Assembly: GCF_000620625.1 (NCBI RefSeq)
Contig: NZ_JIAW01000008.1
Location: 186,001 to 250,000 of the forward strand
Direction: 5' to 3'
Length of the DNA: 64,000 bases
From: Mycobacterium sp. URHB0044
GTDB lineage: Bacteria > Actinomycetota > Actinomycetes > Mycobacteriales > Mycobacteriaceae
This document shows, piece after piece, positions 42,221 through 49,687 of this stretch. Positions within the stretch are counted from its first letter, which is position 1. Every line of letters begins with the position of its first letter. A program made the position numbers and the translations under genes. A model generated the notes under the pieces. It did no database searches, had not been told where the DNA came from, and was given only the letters and a program-made list of their open reading frames with translations.

Positions 42221-43828
42221 ATGAGCTTCGCGAGCCCCTTCCCAGAAGTCGACATCCCCTCCACGAGCGTTTACGAGTTCCTGTTCGGCGGCATCGAGGA
42301 CGCCGACCTCGACCGGGTAGCGCTCATCGATGCGAAGTCCGGCAGGGAGACCACCTACCGCGAGTTGATCGGCCGCATCGACGCGTTCGCGGGAGCGCTC
42401 GCCGGCCGCGGCATCGGCGTCGGTGATGTCGTCGGACTGTTGTCGCCGAACAGTTCTGGCTTTGCCGTTGCCTTTCACGGCATCCTGCGGTCGGGTGCGA
42501 CGGCCACCACCATCAACGCGCTGTTCACCGCGAAGGACATCGCCAAGCAGCTGACGGATTCGCACGCCAAGATGCTGGTGACCGTCACACCGCTACTGGC
42601 CCAGGCTGAAGCGGCAGCCACTGCGGTGGGATTGGCCGACGAAGACCTCGTCGTCCTGGACGGTGAGGGGCGGGACGCCACGGGTCATCCCAACGCCGCC
42701 GAACTCATGGCGCCGGGATCGCCTGCGCCCGAAGTGAACTTCGCCCCGTCCTCGCATCTGGCGGCGCTGCCGTACAGCTCCGGCACGACCGCCAATCCCA
42801 AGGGCGTCATGCTGACGCACCGCAACCTGGTGGCCAACGTGGCGCAGATCCGGCCGCTGCACGGGATGGTCGCCGACGACGCGATTCTGGCGGTGCTGCC
42901 GTTCTTTCACATCTACGGCATGACGGTACTGCTCAACGCCGCCCTGCACGCGCGGGCTCGGCTGGTGATCATGCCGAGCTTCGATCTCGGCGAGTTCCTC
43001 GGCAACATTGCGAACCACCGGTGCACCATCGCCTTCATCGCGCCTCCGGTCGCGGTGGCGCTGGCCAAACACCCGCTCATCGATTCGTACGACCTCTCGT
43101 CGCTCAACACCGTCATGTCGGGCGCCGCACCATTGGACGCCGAACTCGGCCACGCGGTCGCCGAGCGACTGGGCTGCCGCGTCGTGCAGGGCTACGGAAT
43201 GAGCGAGTTGAGTCCGGTCAGTCACATCACGCCGTTCGACGGCGGGCAGTCCAACATGGGCACCATCGCCCCGCTGAGTTCGGTCGGTTGGACCGTTTCC
43301 AATGCAGCCTCGAAGCTCATCGATCCCGAGACGGGTGACGAAATCGCCATTCCCGCAGAGGGTCTCAGCGAAACCGGGGAGCTGTGGTTCAAGGGCCCCA
43401 ACGTGATGGCCGGGTATCTCGGCAATGAGCAGGCCACCAAGGAAACCATCGACGGCGAAGGCTGGCTGCACACCGGCGATCTGGCCCGGGTCGACTCGAG
43501 CGGCTGCGTCTACATCGTCGACCGGCTCAAGGAACTGATCAAGTACAAGGGCTACCAGGTGCCGCCCGCCGAACTCGAGGCCGTGCTGCTGAGCCACCCC
43601 GGGATTGCCGACGCCGCAGTGATCGGCGTGAACGACGCCGAAGGCGAAGAAGTGCCAAAGGCGTTCGTGGTCAAGCAGGCTGGCGCCGAACTCGGGGAGG
43701 CCGAGGTAATGGAGTTCGTCGCCGGTCAGGTCGCACCGTACAAGAAGGTCCGGCAGGTGGAGTTCATCGAGGCGATCCCGAAGTCGGCCTCGGGCAAGAT
43801 CCTCCGGAAGGACCTGCGACCGGCCTAA
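42221..43828 (+). CDS. Acyl-CoA ligase, 4-coumarate-CoA ligase-like (FadD type)
   Basis: This 535-residue adenylate-forming enzyme activates a carboxylic acid as acyl-AMP and then its CoA thioester. It has the P-loop 'YSSGTTANPKGVMLTHRN' (about 185-202), 'GYGMSELSP' (A5), 'LHTGDLARVD' (A7), 'VDRLKELIKYKGYQVPP' (A8) and the catalytic Lys in 'SASGKILRK' near the C-terminus. The pattern is closest to plant-type 4-coumarate-CoA ligases and medium/long-chain FadD proteins; the substrate is not predictable. ATG 42221 begins 'MSFASPFPEV'. The TAA stop interlocks with the stop of the convergent secreted-protein gene. Confidence 0.88.
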   Translation: MSFASPFPEVDIPSTSVYEFLFGGIEDADLDRVALIDAKSGRETTYRELIGRIDAFAGALAGRGIGVGDVVGLLSPNSSGFAVAFHGILRSGATATTINALFTAKDIAKQLTDSHAKMLVTVTPLLAQAEAAATAVGLADEDLVVLDGEGRDATGHPNAAELMAPGSPAPEVNFAPSSHLAALPYSSGTTANPKGVMLTHRNLVANVAQIRPLHGMVADDAILAVLPFFHIYGMTVLLNAALHARARLVIMPSFDLGEFLGNIANHRCTIAFIAPPVAVALAKHPLIDSYDLSSLNTVMSGAAPLDAELGHAVAERLGCRVVQGYGMSELSPVSHITPFDGGQSNMGTIAPLSSVGWTVSNAASKLIDPETGDEIAIPAEGLSETGELWFKGPNVMAGYLGNEQATKETIDGEGWLHTGDLARVDSSGCVYIVDRLKELIKYKGYQVPPAELEAVLLSHPGIADAAVIGVNDAEGEEVPKAFVVKQAGAELGEAEVMEFVAGQVAPYKKVRQVEFIEAIPKSASGKILRKDLRPA

Positions 43829-44601
43829 CGCCGAACCAGTTGCGCCGCAGCCTTGCTCGCCCGCGCCTGACGGAATCCGAGCCAAGCTCCGGCGAGGGGG
43901 GCGAGGACCAGCCCCGCAAGGCCGAACAGCACACCACCGGGCTGGTACGGCGCGGCGGCCGCCCACAGCGACGACACGGCGCGTTGCAGCATCGGCTCCT
44001 CGAGCCGGACGGTCGGCGGCGGTGCGGGCGCTGGCGGCGGCGGGGCCGGGGCGGGTGTCTCCACGGGAGCGGCCGGCGAGGGCGCCTCCCTTGGCTGGCC
44101 CGAGAGGATGCCGGGCGAGCGGCCGTTGCCGACAGTCACCCGCGGTTGGGTGAACGACGAGCCGATGGAACCGGTGACCGCGGCACCGCCCGATCCGCCC
44201 CCTCCGTCGGCGGCGGGAGGCGCAGCCTGGTCCCCGGGCTGTGTCGCCGCGGACGCCCCCCGGGAAGTCGACGGTTGCCGGAAGACCGGCGTCGACCGGT
44301 CAGTCGGGGACGATCGGTTGTTTTCGGGGCTGCGTTGGTTACCGAAGGTGGGCGTCGGATCGGACGCGGCAACGCGGCCTGCGTCGCTGTCGCCACCCCG
44401 CCCGTCGGTACGGTCGACGTCGAACCTGCCGCCCCGACCTCGCTGCTGGTCGTAGCCGTCGTCGTTGCCGCGGTGGGAGCCGTTTCCGTGCCGCGAGTGG
44501 CCCGGATCAGCGGACACCACCGGGACGGTGCTGCCGGCGAACAGCACGAAGGCCGCGATCGCCCCGGCACCCGCGGCGACGCGAACGTTCGTTCGGCCCA
44601 T
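43825..44601 (-). CDS. Secreted, Pro/Gly-rich low-complexity protein with C-terminal membrane helix
   Basis: This 258-residue protein has an N-terminal signal peptide ('AAGAGAIAAFVLFAGSTVPVVSA', cleavage near residue 31). A long hydrophilic region rich in Gly, Arg, Ser and Asp follows, then a Pro/Ala stretch ('ETPAPAPPPPAPAPPP'). Near the C-terminus is one hydrophobic segment ('GGVLFGLAGLVLAPLAGAWLGF') ahead of basic residues. The plan is that of a cell-wall-spanning or surface-anchored protein. ATG 44601 has GGGAGG upstream; the longer open frame to 44673 lacks a signal peptide. No homologous family is recognised. Confidence 0.65.
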   Translation of the reverse strand: MGRTNVRVAAGAGAIAAFVLFAGSTVPVVSADPGHSRHGNGSHRGNDDGYDQQRGRGGRFDVDRTDGRGGDSDAGRVAASDPTPTFGNQRSPENNRSSPTDRSTPVFRQPSTSRGASAATQPGDQAAPPAADGGGGSGGAAVTGSIGSSFTQPRVTVGNGRSPGILSGQPREAPSPAAPVETPAPAPPPPAPAPPPTVRLEEPMLQRAVSSLWAAAAPYQPGGVLFGLAGLVLAPLAGAWLGFRQARASKAAAQLVRR

Positions 44602-44679
44602 CGTCCCTCCCCGACCCAGTGGGAAACGGCTTATCGGGTCATTCTGACATGATCGTGCGCCGCGGGCGATCACCCGTCC

Positions 44680-45690
44680 TCAGATTGCCGATGGATCGTC
44701 GGCAACCCCGTCGGCGACCTTCTGCGCCGACGCCAGCGCCAGGCGGGCCCATGTGGCGGTGGCGCCTGCCAATCCGCAGGCGGGCGTGATGCCGACGCGC
44801 TCGCGCAACACCGATCGCGGGAAGCCGAGGCGGTCGGTGATCGCGGCGGCGGACTTGGCGATCTCCTCGATCGACGGCCGGTGCTCCGGGTCGACCGCAG
44901 GAACCACGCCGAGCATTGCGGTCCGGCCCGAGTCGATGAACTCCCCGAGGCCGTCGAGGTCGGCGGCCACCAAGGTCGACACGTCGACGGAGATGGCATG
45001 AACGGTGCTGCGTTGCAATAACTTCCACGGCAGTTCGGACGCACAGCTGTGCAGCGCGACTTCGCCGCCGACCGTCGCCACGCACTGGTCGAGCAACGCG
45101 ATGGCCACCGCTTCGTCGACCGGGTGCACCGGCGAGAAGCTCGTCACACCCGTCAGCCGACCGGCCAGCGCGGCCGGGAGCAGAGGCTCGTCGAATTGGA
45201 CGACGACGGCGGCCTCCAACCGGCGGGCGAGCTCGGCCCGGTGCGCGGCCGCGCCCTCTGCCAACGACCCGGTCAGGTCACGCACCGCGCCGGCATCGGT
45301 GATGGCACGGTGTCCGCCGGGAAGCTCGAGTTGGGCAGCCAGCGTGATGGGACCGGGTGCCTGCACCTTCACCGTCCGCTCGCTGCCCCGCAGCCCGGCC
45401 TTCTCCCAGGCCTCCTCCAGGGCGTCGACGTCTTCGTCGAGCAGGCTGGCAGCACGCCGGGCCACCGCGCTGCGGCCGGTGGCGATGCGGTAACCGCGTG
45501 GCACGGTGTCGATGCCGATGTCGACGAGCAGCGCACCGCCGCGACCGATCATGTCGGCACCCACGCCGCGGGCAGGCAGCTCGACCAGATGGGTGACAGT
45601 GTGCAACTCCCCCACCACCACTTCTGCGGCCTCACGCGGAGACGAGCCGGGCCAGGATCCGATGCCGGTTGCCGCGGCGAAAATACTCAC
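44680..45690 (-). CDS. Methionine-synthase-like (MetE C-terminal-type) protein
   Basis: This 336-residue protein has the TIM-barrel fold of the catalytic half of cobalamin-independent methionine synthase. It shows 'FAAATGIGSWPG', 'VKVQAPGPITLA', 'VVQFDEPLLPAAL' and 'ALHSCASELPW', where His and Cys of 'LHSC' are candidate metal ligands, and 'GITPACGLAGA' near the end with another Cys. It corresponds to Rv3015c. It lacks the N-terminal half of MetE, so the methyl donor may not be folate. GTG 45690 lies 6 nt after TACTGT (45697-45702) and the mRNA is probably leaderless, so no riboswitch is possible upstream. Confidence 0.83.
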   Translation of the reverse strand: MSIFAAATGIGSWPGSSPREAAEVVVGELHTVTHLVELPARGVGADMIGRGGALLVDIGIDTVPRGYRIATGRSAVARRAASLLDEDVDALEEAWEKAGLRGSERTVKVQAPGPITLAAQLELPGGHRAITDAGAVRDLTGSLAEGAAAHRAELARRLEAAVVVQFDEPLLPAALAGRLTGVTSFSPVHPVDEAVAIALLDQCVATVGGEVALHSCASELPWKLLQRSTVHAISVDVSTLVAADLDGLGEFIDSGRTAMLGVVPAVDPEHRPSIEEIAKSAAAITDRLGFPRSVLRERVGITPACGLAGATATWARLALASAQKVADGVADDPSAI

Positions 45691-45696
45691 CGGCCA

Positions 45697-45730
45697 ACAG
45701 TATTCGATGACCGTGTCCTCGCGTTACTCT
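45697..45730. promoter_or_regulatory. Divergent leaderless promoters of the MetE-like gene and lpqA
   Basis: On the minus strand TACTGT (45697-45702) is 6 nt from the GTG at 45690. On the plus strand TACTCT (45725-45730) is 5 nt from the ATG at 45736. The two start codons are only 45 bp apart, so the -35 region of each overlaps the -10 of the other. Confidence 0.55.
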
Positions 45731-45735
45731 CAACC

Positions 45736-46389
45736 ATGCCCGCGTCGGCCAGGAAGCTGCTGGTGGGGTGGGCGGCGGCGTTGACGATGGCCGTCGCCGT
45801 CGCTTGCACGCACAGTGTCACGGGCAGCGCCGTCCGGTCGCCGCCGGGCATCGACGACGACTCGCAGTCGCCGGTCGACGTAGACGGCGTGCTGCTCGAG
45901 CAGGCGCAGATGCGGGCGATCACGGGCGCGGGCGACGACTTGACGGTGATCCCCAGCATGGACGGCAAGTTGCCGGTCGATATCGACCAGCTCGCCGAGG
46001 CCGTTCCGCCGCCGTGCCAGTGGTACTTCGCCGAGACCCACACGTTCGGTCCCGACGTCGAAGAGTTCCACAAGACGAGTTATCAGGACCCACCCGATGG
46101 CGCGCTGATCTCCCAGGGCGCGGCCGCGTACCGCGACGCGGGAACCGCACGCCGCGCGTTCGACGGGCTCGTCGCCCTGGTGGACGGCTGCGATTCGACG
46201 GAGATGGGGGCGACGTTCGTCGGCGACTGGACCGCGACCGGCGACTCGGTGCAGACCCGTACGGGCAGCCAATGTGGGCGCGACTACCGGCTGAAGTCCG
46301 TCGTGCTCGTCGAGGTGACGTTCTGCGCGTTCCCCGAGTCGGTGCCCGACATCGTCCTGACCAACATCTTGGCCAAGGTGCCGGGCTAA
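45736..46389 (+). CDS. lpqA: LpqA-type lipoprotein, PknH-like sensor domain
   Basis: This 217-residue protein has a signal peptide ending at a probable lipidated Cys ('MAVAVACTHSVTGSA'). The following domain is like the extracellular sensor of the mycobacterial kinase PknH, with paired cysteines ('PPPCQWYF', 'DGCDST', 'GSQCGRDY', 'VTFCAFPES') that probably form two disulfides. It corresponds by position to Rv3016 (lpqA). The ligand is unknown. ATG 45736 lies 5 nt after TACTCT. The open frame from 45049 is antisense to the preceding gene and is rejected. Confidence 0.8.
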   Translation: MPASARKLLVGWAAALTMAVAVACTHSVTGSAVRSPPGIDDDSQSPVDVDGVLLEQAQMRAITGAGDDLTVIPSMDGKLPVDIDQLAEAVPPPCQWYFAETHTFGPDVEEFHKTSYQDPPDGALISQGAAAYRDAGTARRAFDGLVALVDGCDSTEMGATFVGDWTATGDSVQTRTGSQCGRDYRLKSVVLVEVTFCAFPESVPDIVLTNILAKVPG

Positions 46390-46421
46390 ACCTTTGCGGT
46401 ACAGCCGAATTGACGTCACTT

Positions 46422-47000
46422 TCAGTCGGTGGCGAAGAATTCGCCGACGAGAAGGTCGAGGCGCTCCGAATCGCGATCGGGACGCAGCCGTCCGCTCCGC
46501 GCGAGCGTGATCAATCCGTGCAGCGACGCCCAGAGCACTTCGGTACGGATGTCGACATCCCCGTCATCGGCGGTCGCCGCAACCACCGCACGGAGTTCGG
46601 CGAAGCCGGCCGACAACTGCTGCGGCGTTTCGGTGGTGGCGAAGTGCAACGTGGTCGTGCGGGTGAACATTGCGTCGTACAGCGTCGGATTCCGCTGAGC
46701 GAAGTCGAAGTAGGCGTGCGCGACCCGCCGCAGTGCCAGCTCGGGCGTGTCGGCGCCAGACCGGGCCTGCGCCAACGCGGCCGTCAGTTCATCGAATCCG
46801 TCGATGGCCACCGCCGCAGCGATGTCGTCCATGCTCGAAAAGTGCTTGTAGAGCACGGGCTGGCTGTACTCGATCTCCTCCGACAGCCGCCGGGTCGTGA
46901 CGGCATCCCACCCTTGCGCCTCGGCGAGCCTGCGCGCGGTGGTAACGATGAGACGGCGCTGGGCTTCTCTGTCGCGGGCGCGGCGCTGCTCGATGGCCAT
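46422..47000 (-). CDS. TetR family regulator
   Basis: This 192-residue protein has an N-terminal helix-turn-helix ('IVTTARRLAEAQGWDAVTTRRLSEEIEYSQPVLYKHF' region, about 18-55) and a C-terminal TetR_C/WHG-like domain ('VAHAYFDFAQRNPTLYDAMF'). ATG 47000 lies 5 nt after a strong -10 TATGAT (47006-47011), so the mRNA is probably leaderless. A 31-bp palindrome overlaps that promoter, suggesting autoregulation. It follows the small gene 47036-47470 on the same strand; what else it controls is not visible. Confidence 0.87.
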   Translation of the reverse strand: MAIEQRRARDREAQRRLIVTTARRLAEAQGWDAVTTRRLSEEIEYSQPVLYKHFSSMDDIAAAVAIDGFDELTAALAQARSGADTPELALRRVAHAYFDFAQRNPTLYDAMFTRTTTLHFATTETPQQLSAGFAELRAVVAATADDGDVDIRTEVLWASLHGLITLARSGRLRPDRDSERLDLLVGEFFATD

Positions 47001-47008
47001 ACTCGATC

Positions 47009-47039
47009 ATAGCACCGCTAGCGCACCTAGCGATGCTAT
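47009..47039. promoter_or_regulatory. Palindromic operator of the TetR gene
   Basis: Arms ATAGCACCGCTAG (47009-47021) and CTAGCGATGCTAT (47027-47039) match as inverted repeats at 12 of 13 positions around a 5-bp spacer. The left arm overlaps the -10 (47006-47011), and the right arm contains the stop codon of the upstream gene. Autoregulation by the TetR protein is inferred. Confidence 0.7.
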
Positions 47040-47470
47040 TGAACAATCCAGCTCCGTGCGCGGCGGAGGGCATCAGACTTTTCGAACTGGTCCGCCGTCC
47101 ACGTCGTGGATCGAACGGTTCCGCGACTGCCGTAGCGCTTCATGATGTCGATGTGATGGGGCAGGCCGACGAACCGCTCCAAATCGGCTTCGCTCGCCCA
47201 CACCGAGATGGAACCGCTGCGCGCCGTTGCGGGCAGCGACCACAACCACAGGCCGACAGCTCCGGGCATGGCATACCAGCCCATCCGCATGCGTAGACCG
47301 TTCGCGGCGATGCCGGGCAGCTCTCGTCGGCGAAACGCCTGGAAGTCCGTGACACTGACCACGACGGAGGCGTCACCGGGGTCATGAGGACCTGGCATCC
47401 ACGGCGCGATCAGTGGGGCCACCGACGCGGCGGAGGTTGTGGTTGGTTGCATGCCTATCAGCGTGCTCAT
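47036..47470 (-). CDS. Small protein of unknown function, possible ferredoxin-like dimeric barrel
   Basis: About 138-144 residues. The pattern 'VVVSVTDFQAFRRRELPG', then 'AVGLWLWSLPATARSGSISVWASEADLERFVGLPHHIDIMKRYGSRGTVRSTTW' (region 65-120), looks like the alpha-beta barrel of antibiotic-monooxygenase/DUF3291-type proteins, where 'SVWASEADLERFV' would be a strand followed by a helix. I cannot assign a function. ATG 47470 is only 11 bp from the divergent MocR GTG; ATG 47452 leaves more promoter space and may be the start. The TAG stop lies inside the next gene's operator. Confidence 0.62.
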   Translation of the reverse strand: MSTLIGMQPTTTSAASVAPLIAPWMPGPHDPGDASVVVSVTDFQAFRRRELPGIAANGLRMRMGWYAMPGAVGLWLWSLPATARSGSISVWASEADLERFVGLPHHIDIMKRYGSRGTVRSTTWTADQFEKSDALRRARSWIVQ

Positions 47471-47473
47471 ACG

Positions 47474-47496
47474 ATTGGTTCGTGTCACGGTCCAAT
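47474..47496. promoter_or_regulatory. Possible MocR operator
   Basis: ATTGGTT (47474-47480) and TCCAAT (47491-47496) form an inverted pair around the MocR start codon, and ACCAAT recurs at 47515-47520. Repeated half-sites next to their own gene are usual for MocR regulators, but the match is short and partly within coding DNA. Confidence 0.3.
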
Positions 47497-48915
47497 GAGG
47501 GCTTTTCTGAACAGACCAATTCGTCCGACTCAGGGTTTCCGACGGACATCCTGCTGACGCTCGACCGGTCCGAGCGTCGGGGGTTGCGTGAGCAGCTGCA
47601 GCACCAATTGCGCTCGGCGATCCAGGACGGTCGATTGTCGGCGGGCACGCTGCTGCCACCGTCACGGCTGCTCGCTCTCGATCTCGGTATCGCACGAAGT
47701 GTGGTCGTCGACGCATACGAACATCTCGTCGCGGACGGCTACCTGGACGGCCGACAGGGCTCGGGCACCCGCGTCTTGCCAACCGCTGCACCGGCATTCA
47801 CCAACCGAAGCGCCCGCTCCAAGCCCGTTCATACCGCCCGTCTCGTCGGCGGACTGCCCGACCCCGCCCTCTTTCCACGGACCGAGTGGCTGCGCCACTA
47901 CCGCGTCGCGCTCAACACCGTTCCAAATGAACGGCTGGGCTACCCCGGGCCGCGTGGCGCACTGCCCTTGCGCAAGGCGCTCGCCGACTACCTCGGCCGA
48001 GTGCGCGGCGTCGCCGCCGACCCCGACCGCGTGATGATCACGGCGGGCCTGACCCAGGCCGTCGTGCTGCTCTCCCGGGCGTTGCGGCGCCGCGGCGTCG
48101 AAGCGATCGCCGTCGAGGACCCGTGTTTCGGGTTTCATCGCGAGGCGATCCTCAACGCCGGGCTGCGGGTGGTGTCGGTCCCGGTCGACGGCGACGGTAT
48201 CGACGTGGCCAAGCTGGCCGCGCAGAACGTCGGGGCCGTGCTGGTGGCGCCCGCGCATTCCTATCCGACGGGAGCCGTTCTCGGTGCGGCTGGTCGCGCT
48301 GCGCTCATCGAGTGGGCTCGCGACCACGACGGGCTGATCATCGAGGACGATTACGACGCGGAGTTCCGCTACGACCGAGCACCGATCGGCGCGCTTCAGG
48401 GACTTGCGCCCGAACGCGTGGCCTACACGGGTTGTGCCAGCAAAATCCTCACTCCCGCACTGCGATTGGGTTGGATGGCGTTGCCGGGCTGGCTTGCCGA
48501 AGATGTCGACCGCGAGAAGCTGTTCGACGACATGGGAACCACGATGCTGGAGCAATTGGCGCTGGCGCGGTTCATCGAGACCGGTGGACTGACCCGGCAT
48601 CTGCGTCGCGTCCGCCCGATCTACCGTCGCAGGCGCAACGCGACGCTCGAGGCCTTGTCGACGTTCCTGCCCGACGCGGTGCCTACCGGCGTCGCCGCCG
48701 GATTGCACGTATACGTGCAGCTGCCAGGTGACTGCGACGAAGGGACCCTCGTGGAGGCGGCCAATCAGCGGGGGCTGCTCATCGAGGGAGCGAGCTGGCA
48801 CTTCCGCGATGCGGCCTCTGCCCCACCGGCTTTGGTGCTCGGCTACGGCGCAGTCGCCGAGCCGGCGATGCACGGTGCGCTCGCGCTGCTCGGAGAGATC
48901 TACGGAGAGCGCTAG
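47482..48915 (+). CDS. MocR family regulator (GntR winged helix plus aminotransferase-like domain)
   Basis: The 477-residue protein has a GntR winged helix at about 33-97 ('LREQLQHQLRSAIQDGRLSAGTLLPPSR' region) fused to a fold-type I aminotransferase-like domain. The PLP Lys is Lys321 in 'GCASKILTPALRLGW'. 'GYPGPRGALPLRKALADYL' and 'EDDYDAEFRYDR' complete the cofactor site. Relatives such as PdxR and GabR sense PLP or its aldimines and control vitamin B6 or amine genes. No pdx or gab genes are adjacent, so the target is open; the divergent small gene is the simplest candidate. GTG 47482 is chosen; the longer frame from 47413 runs through the divergent gene. Confidence 0.85.
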   Translation: MSRSNEGFSEQTNSSDSGFPTDILLTLDRSERRGLREQLQHQLRSAIQDGRLSAGTLLPPSRLLALDLGIARSVVVDAYEHLVADGYLDGRQGSGTRVLPTAAPAFTNRSARSKPVHTARLVGGLPDPALFPRTEWLRHYRVALNTVPNERLGYPGPRGALPLRKALADYLGRVRGVAADPDRVMITAGLTQAVVLLSRALRRRGVEAIAVEDPCFGFHREAILNAGLRVVSVPVDGDGIDVAKLAAQNVGAVLVAPAHSYPTGAVLGAAGRAALIEWARDHDGLIIEDDYDAEFRYDRAPIGALQGLAPERVAYTGCASKILTPALRLGWMALPGWLAEDVDREKLFDDMGTTMLEQLALARFIETGGLTRHLRRVRPIYRRRRNATLEALSTFLPDAVPTGVAAGLHVYVQLPGDCDEGTLVEAANQRGLLIEGASWHFRDAASAPPALVLGYGAVAEPAMHGALALLGEIYGER

Positions 48916-48974
48916 GGTCGCAGGTGGTCGCCGCTCGGAGCGACGGTTGCGCCGTTCCCTGCCAGAATCCACGG

Positions 48975-49679
48975 ATGAGCGCAAGGAATCCGGTCACCGT
49001 CGATGCGACGCCGTACGTCTGGCCCTACGACGGAGACATACCGCGGGACCACACGGCGCTCGTCAACATCGATTGGCAGGTCGACTTCTGCGGCGAGGGC
49101 GGCTACGTCGATGCGATGGGCTACGACCTTTCGCTCACGCGCACGCCACTGGGCCCAGCCCGCACGGTGCTCGAGGCCGCCAGGGAACTCGGCCTGTTCA
49201 TCCTGCACACCCGCGAAGGGCACCGACCCGACCTGAGCGATCTGCCCGCTAACAAGAAGTGGCGATCGGCGCAGGTGGGCGCGGAGATCGGATCGCTCGG
49301 CCCGTGCGGACGCATCCTCACTCGCGGTGAGCCCGGGTGGGAGATCGTCGACGAGATGCGGCCGCTGCCCGGTGAGCCGGTCATCGACAAACCCGGGAAG
49401 GGTAGCTTCTACGCCACCGATCTTGACCTGCTGCTGAAGGCGAAAGACATTACGCACCTGATCTTTACGGGAATCACCACGGACGTCTGCGTCCATACCA
49501 CGCTGCGGGAGGCCAACGACCGTGGCTACGAGTGCCTGGTCCTGTCGGATTGCACCGGAGCGACGAAGTACGCGAATCACCAAGCGGCCCTGGACATGAT
49601 GACCATGCAGGGTGGGTTGTTCGGCGCGTACGCCACCAGCGCCGCGTGTCTCGATGCCTTCGGCAAGATGCGTAGCTGA
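48975..49679 (+). CDS. Isochorismatase-family amidohydrolase (RutB/biuret-hydrolase-like)
   Basis: This 234-residue cysteine hydrolase has the family triad Asp33 ('NIDWQVDFCG'), Lys139 ('IDKPGKGSF') and Cys172 ('TTDVCVHTT'). The 'WQVDFCGEGGYVDAMGYD' start and 'GEPGWEIVDEM' resemble ureidoacrylate and biuret amidohydrolases, which cleave ureido or carbamoyl amides. The true substrate is unknown. ATG 48975 is chosen over the frame opening at 48924, whose extra residues are unlike homologues. It lies 59 bp after the MocR gene on the same strand and converges closely on mnmA (8-bp gap). Confidence 0.84.
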   Translation: MSARNPVTVDATPYVWPYDGDIPRDHTALVNIDWQVDFCGEGGYVDAMGYDLSLTRTPLGPARTVLEAARELGLFILHTREGHRPDLSDLPANKKWRSAQVGAEIGSLGPCGRILTRGEPGWEIVDEMRPLPGEPVIDKPGKGSFYATDLDLLLKAKDITHLIFTGITTDVCVHTTLREANDRGYECLVLSDCTGATKYANHQAALDMMTMQGGLFGAYATSAACLDAFGKMRS

Positions 49680-49687
49680 GCGCGAAA

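Noticed and set aside
45691..45735. B12 or SAM riboswitch before the methionine-synthase-like gene
   Set aside because: Only 45 bp separate it from lpqA and the transcript appears leaderless; there is no room for an aptamer.
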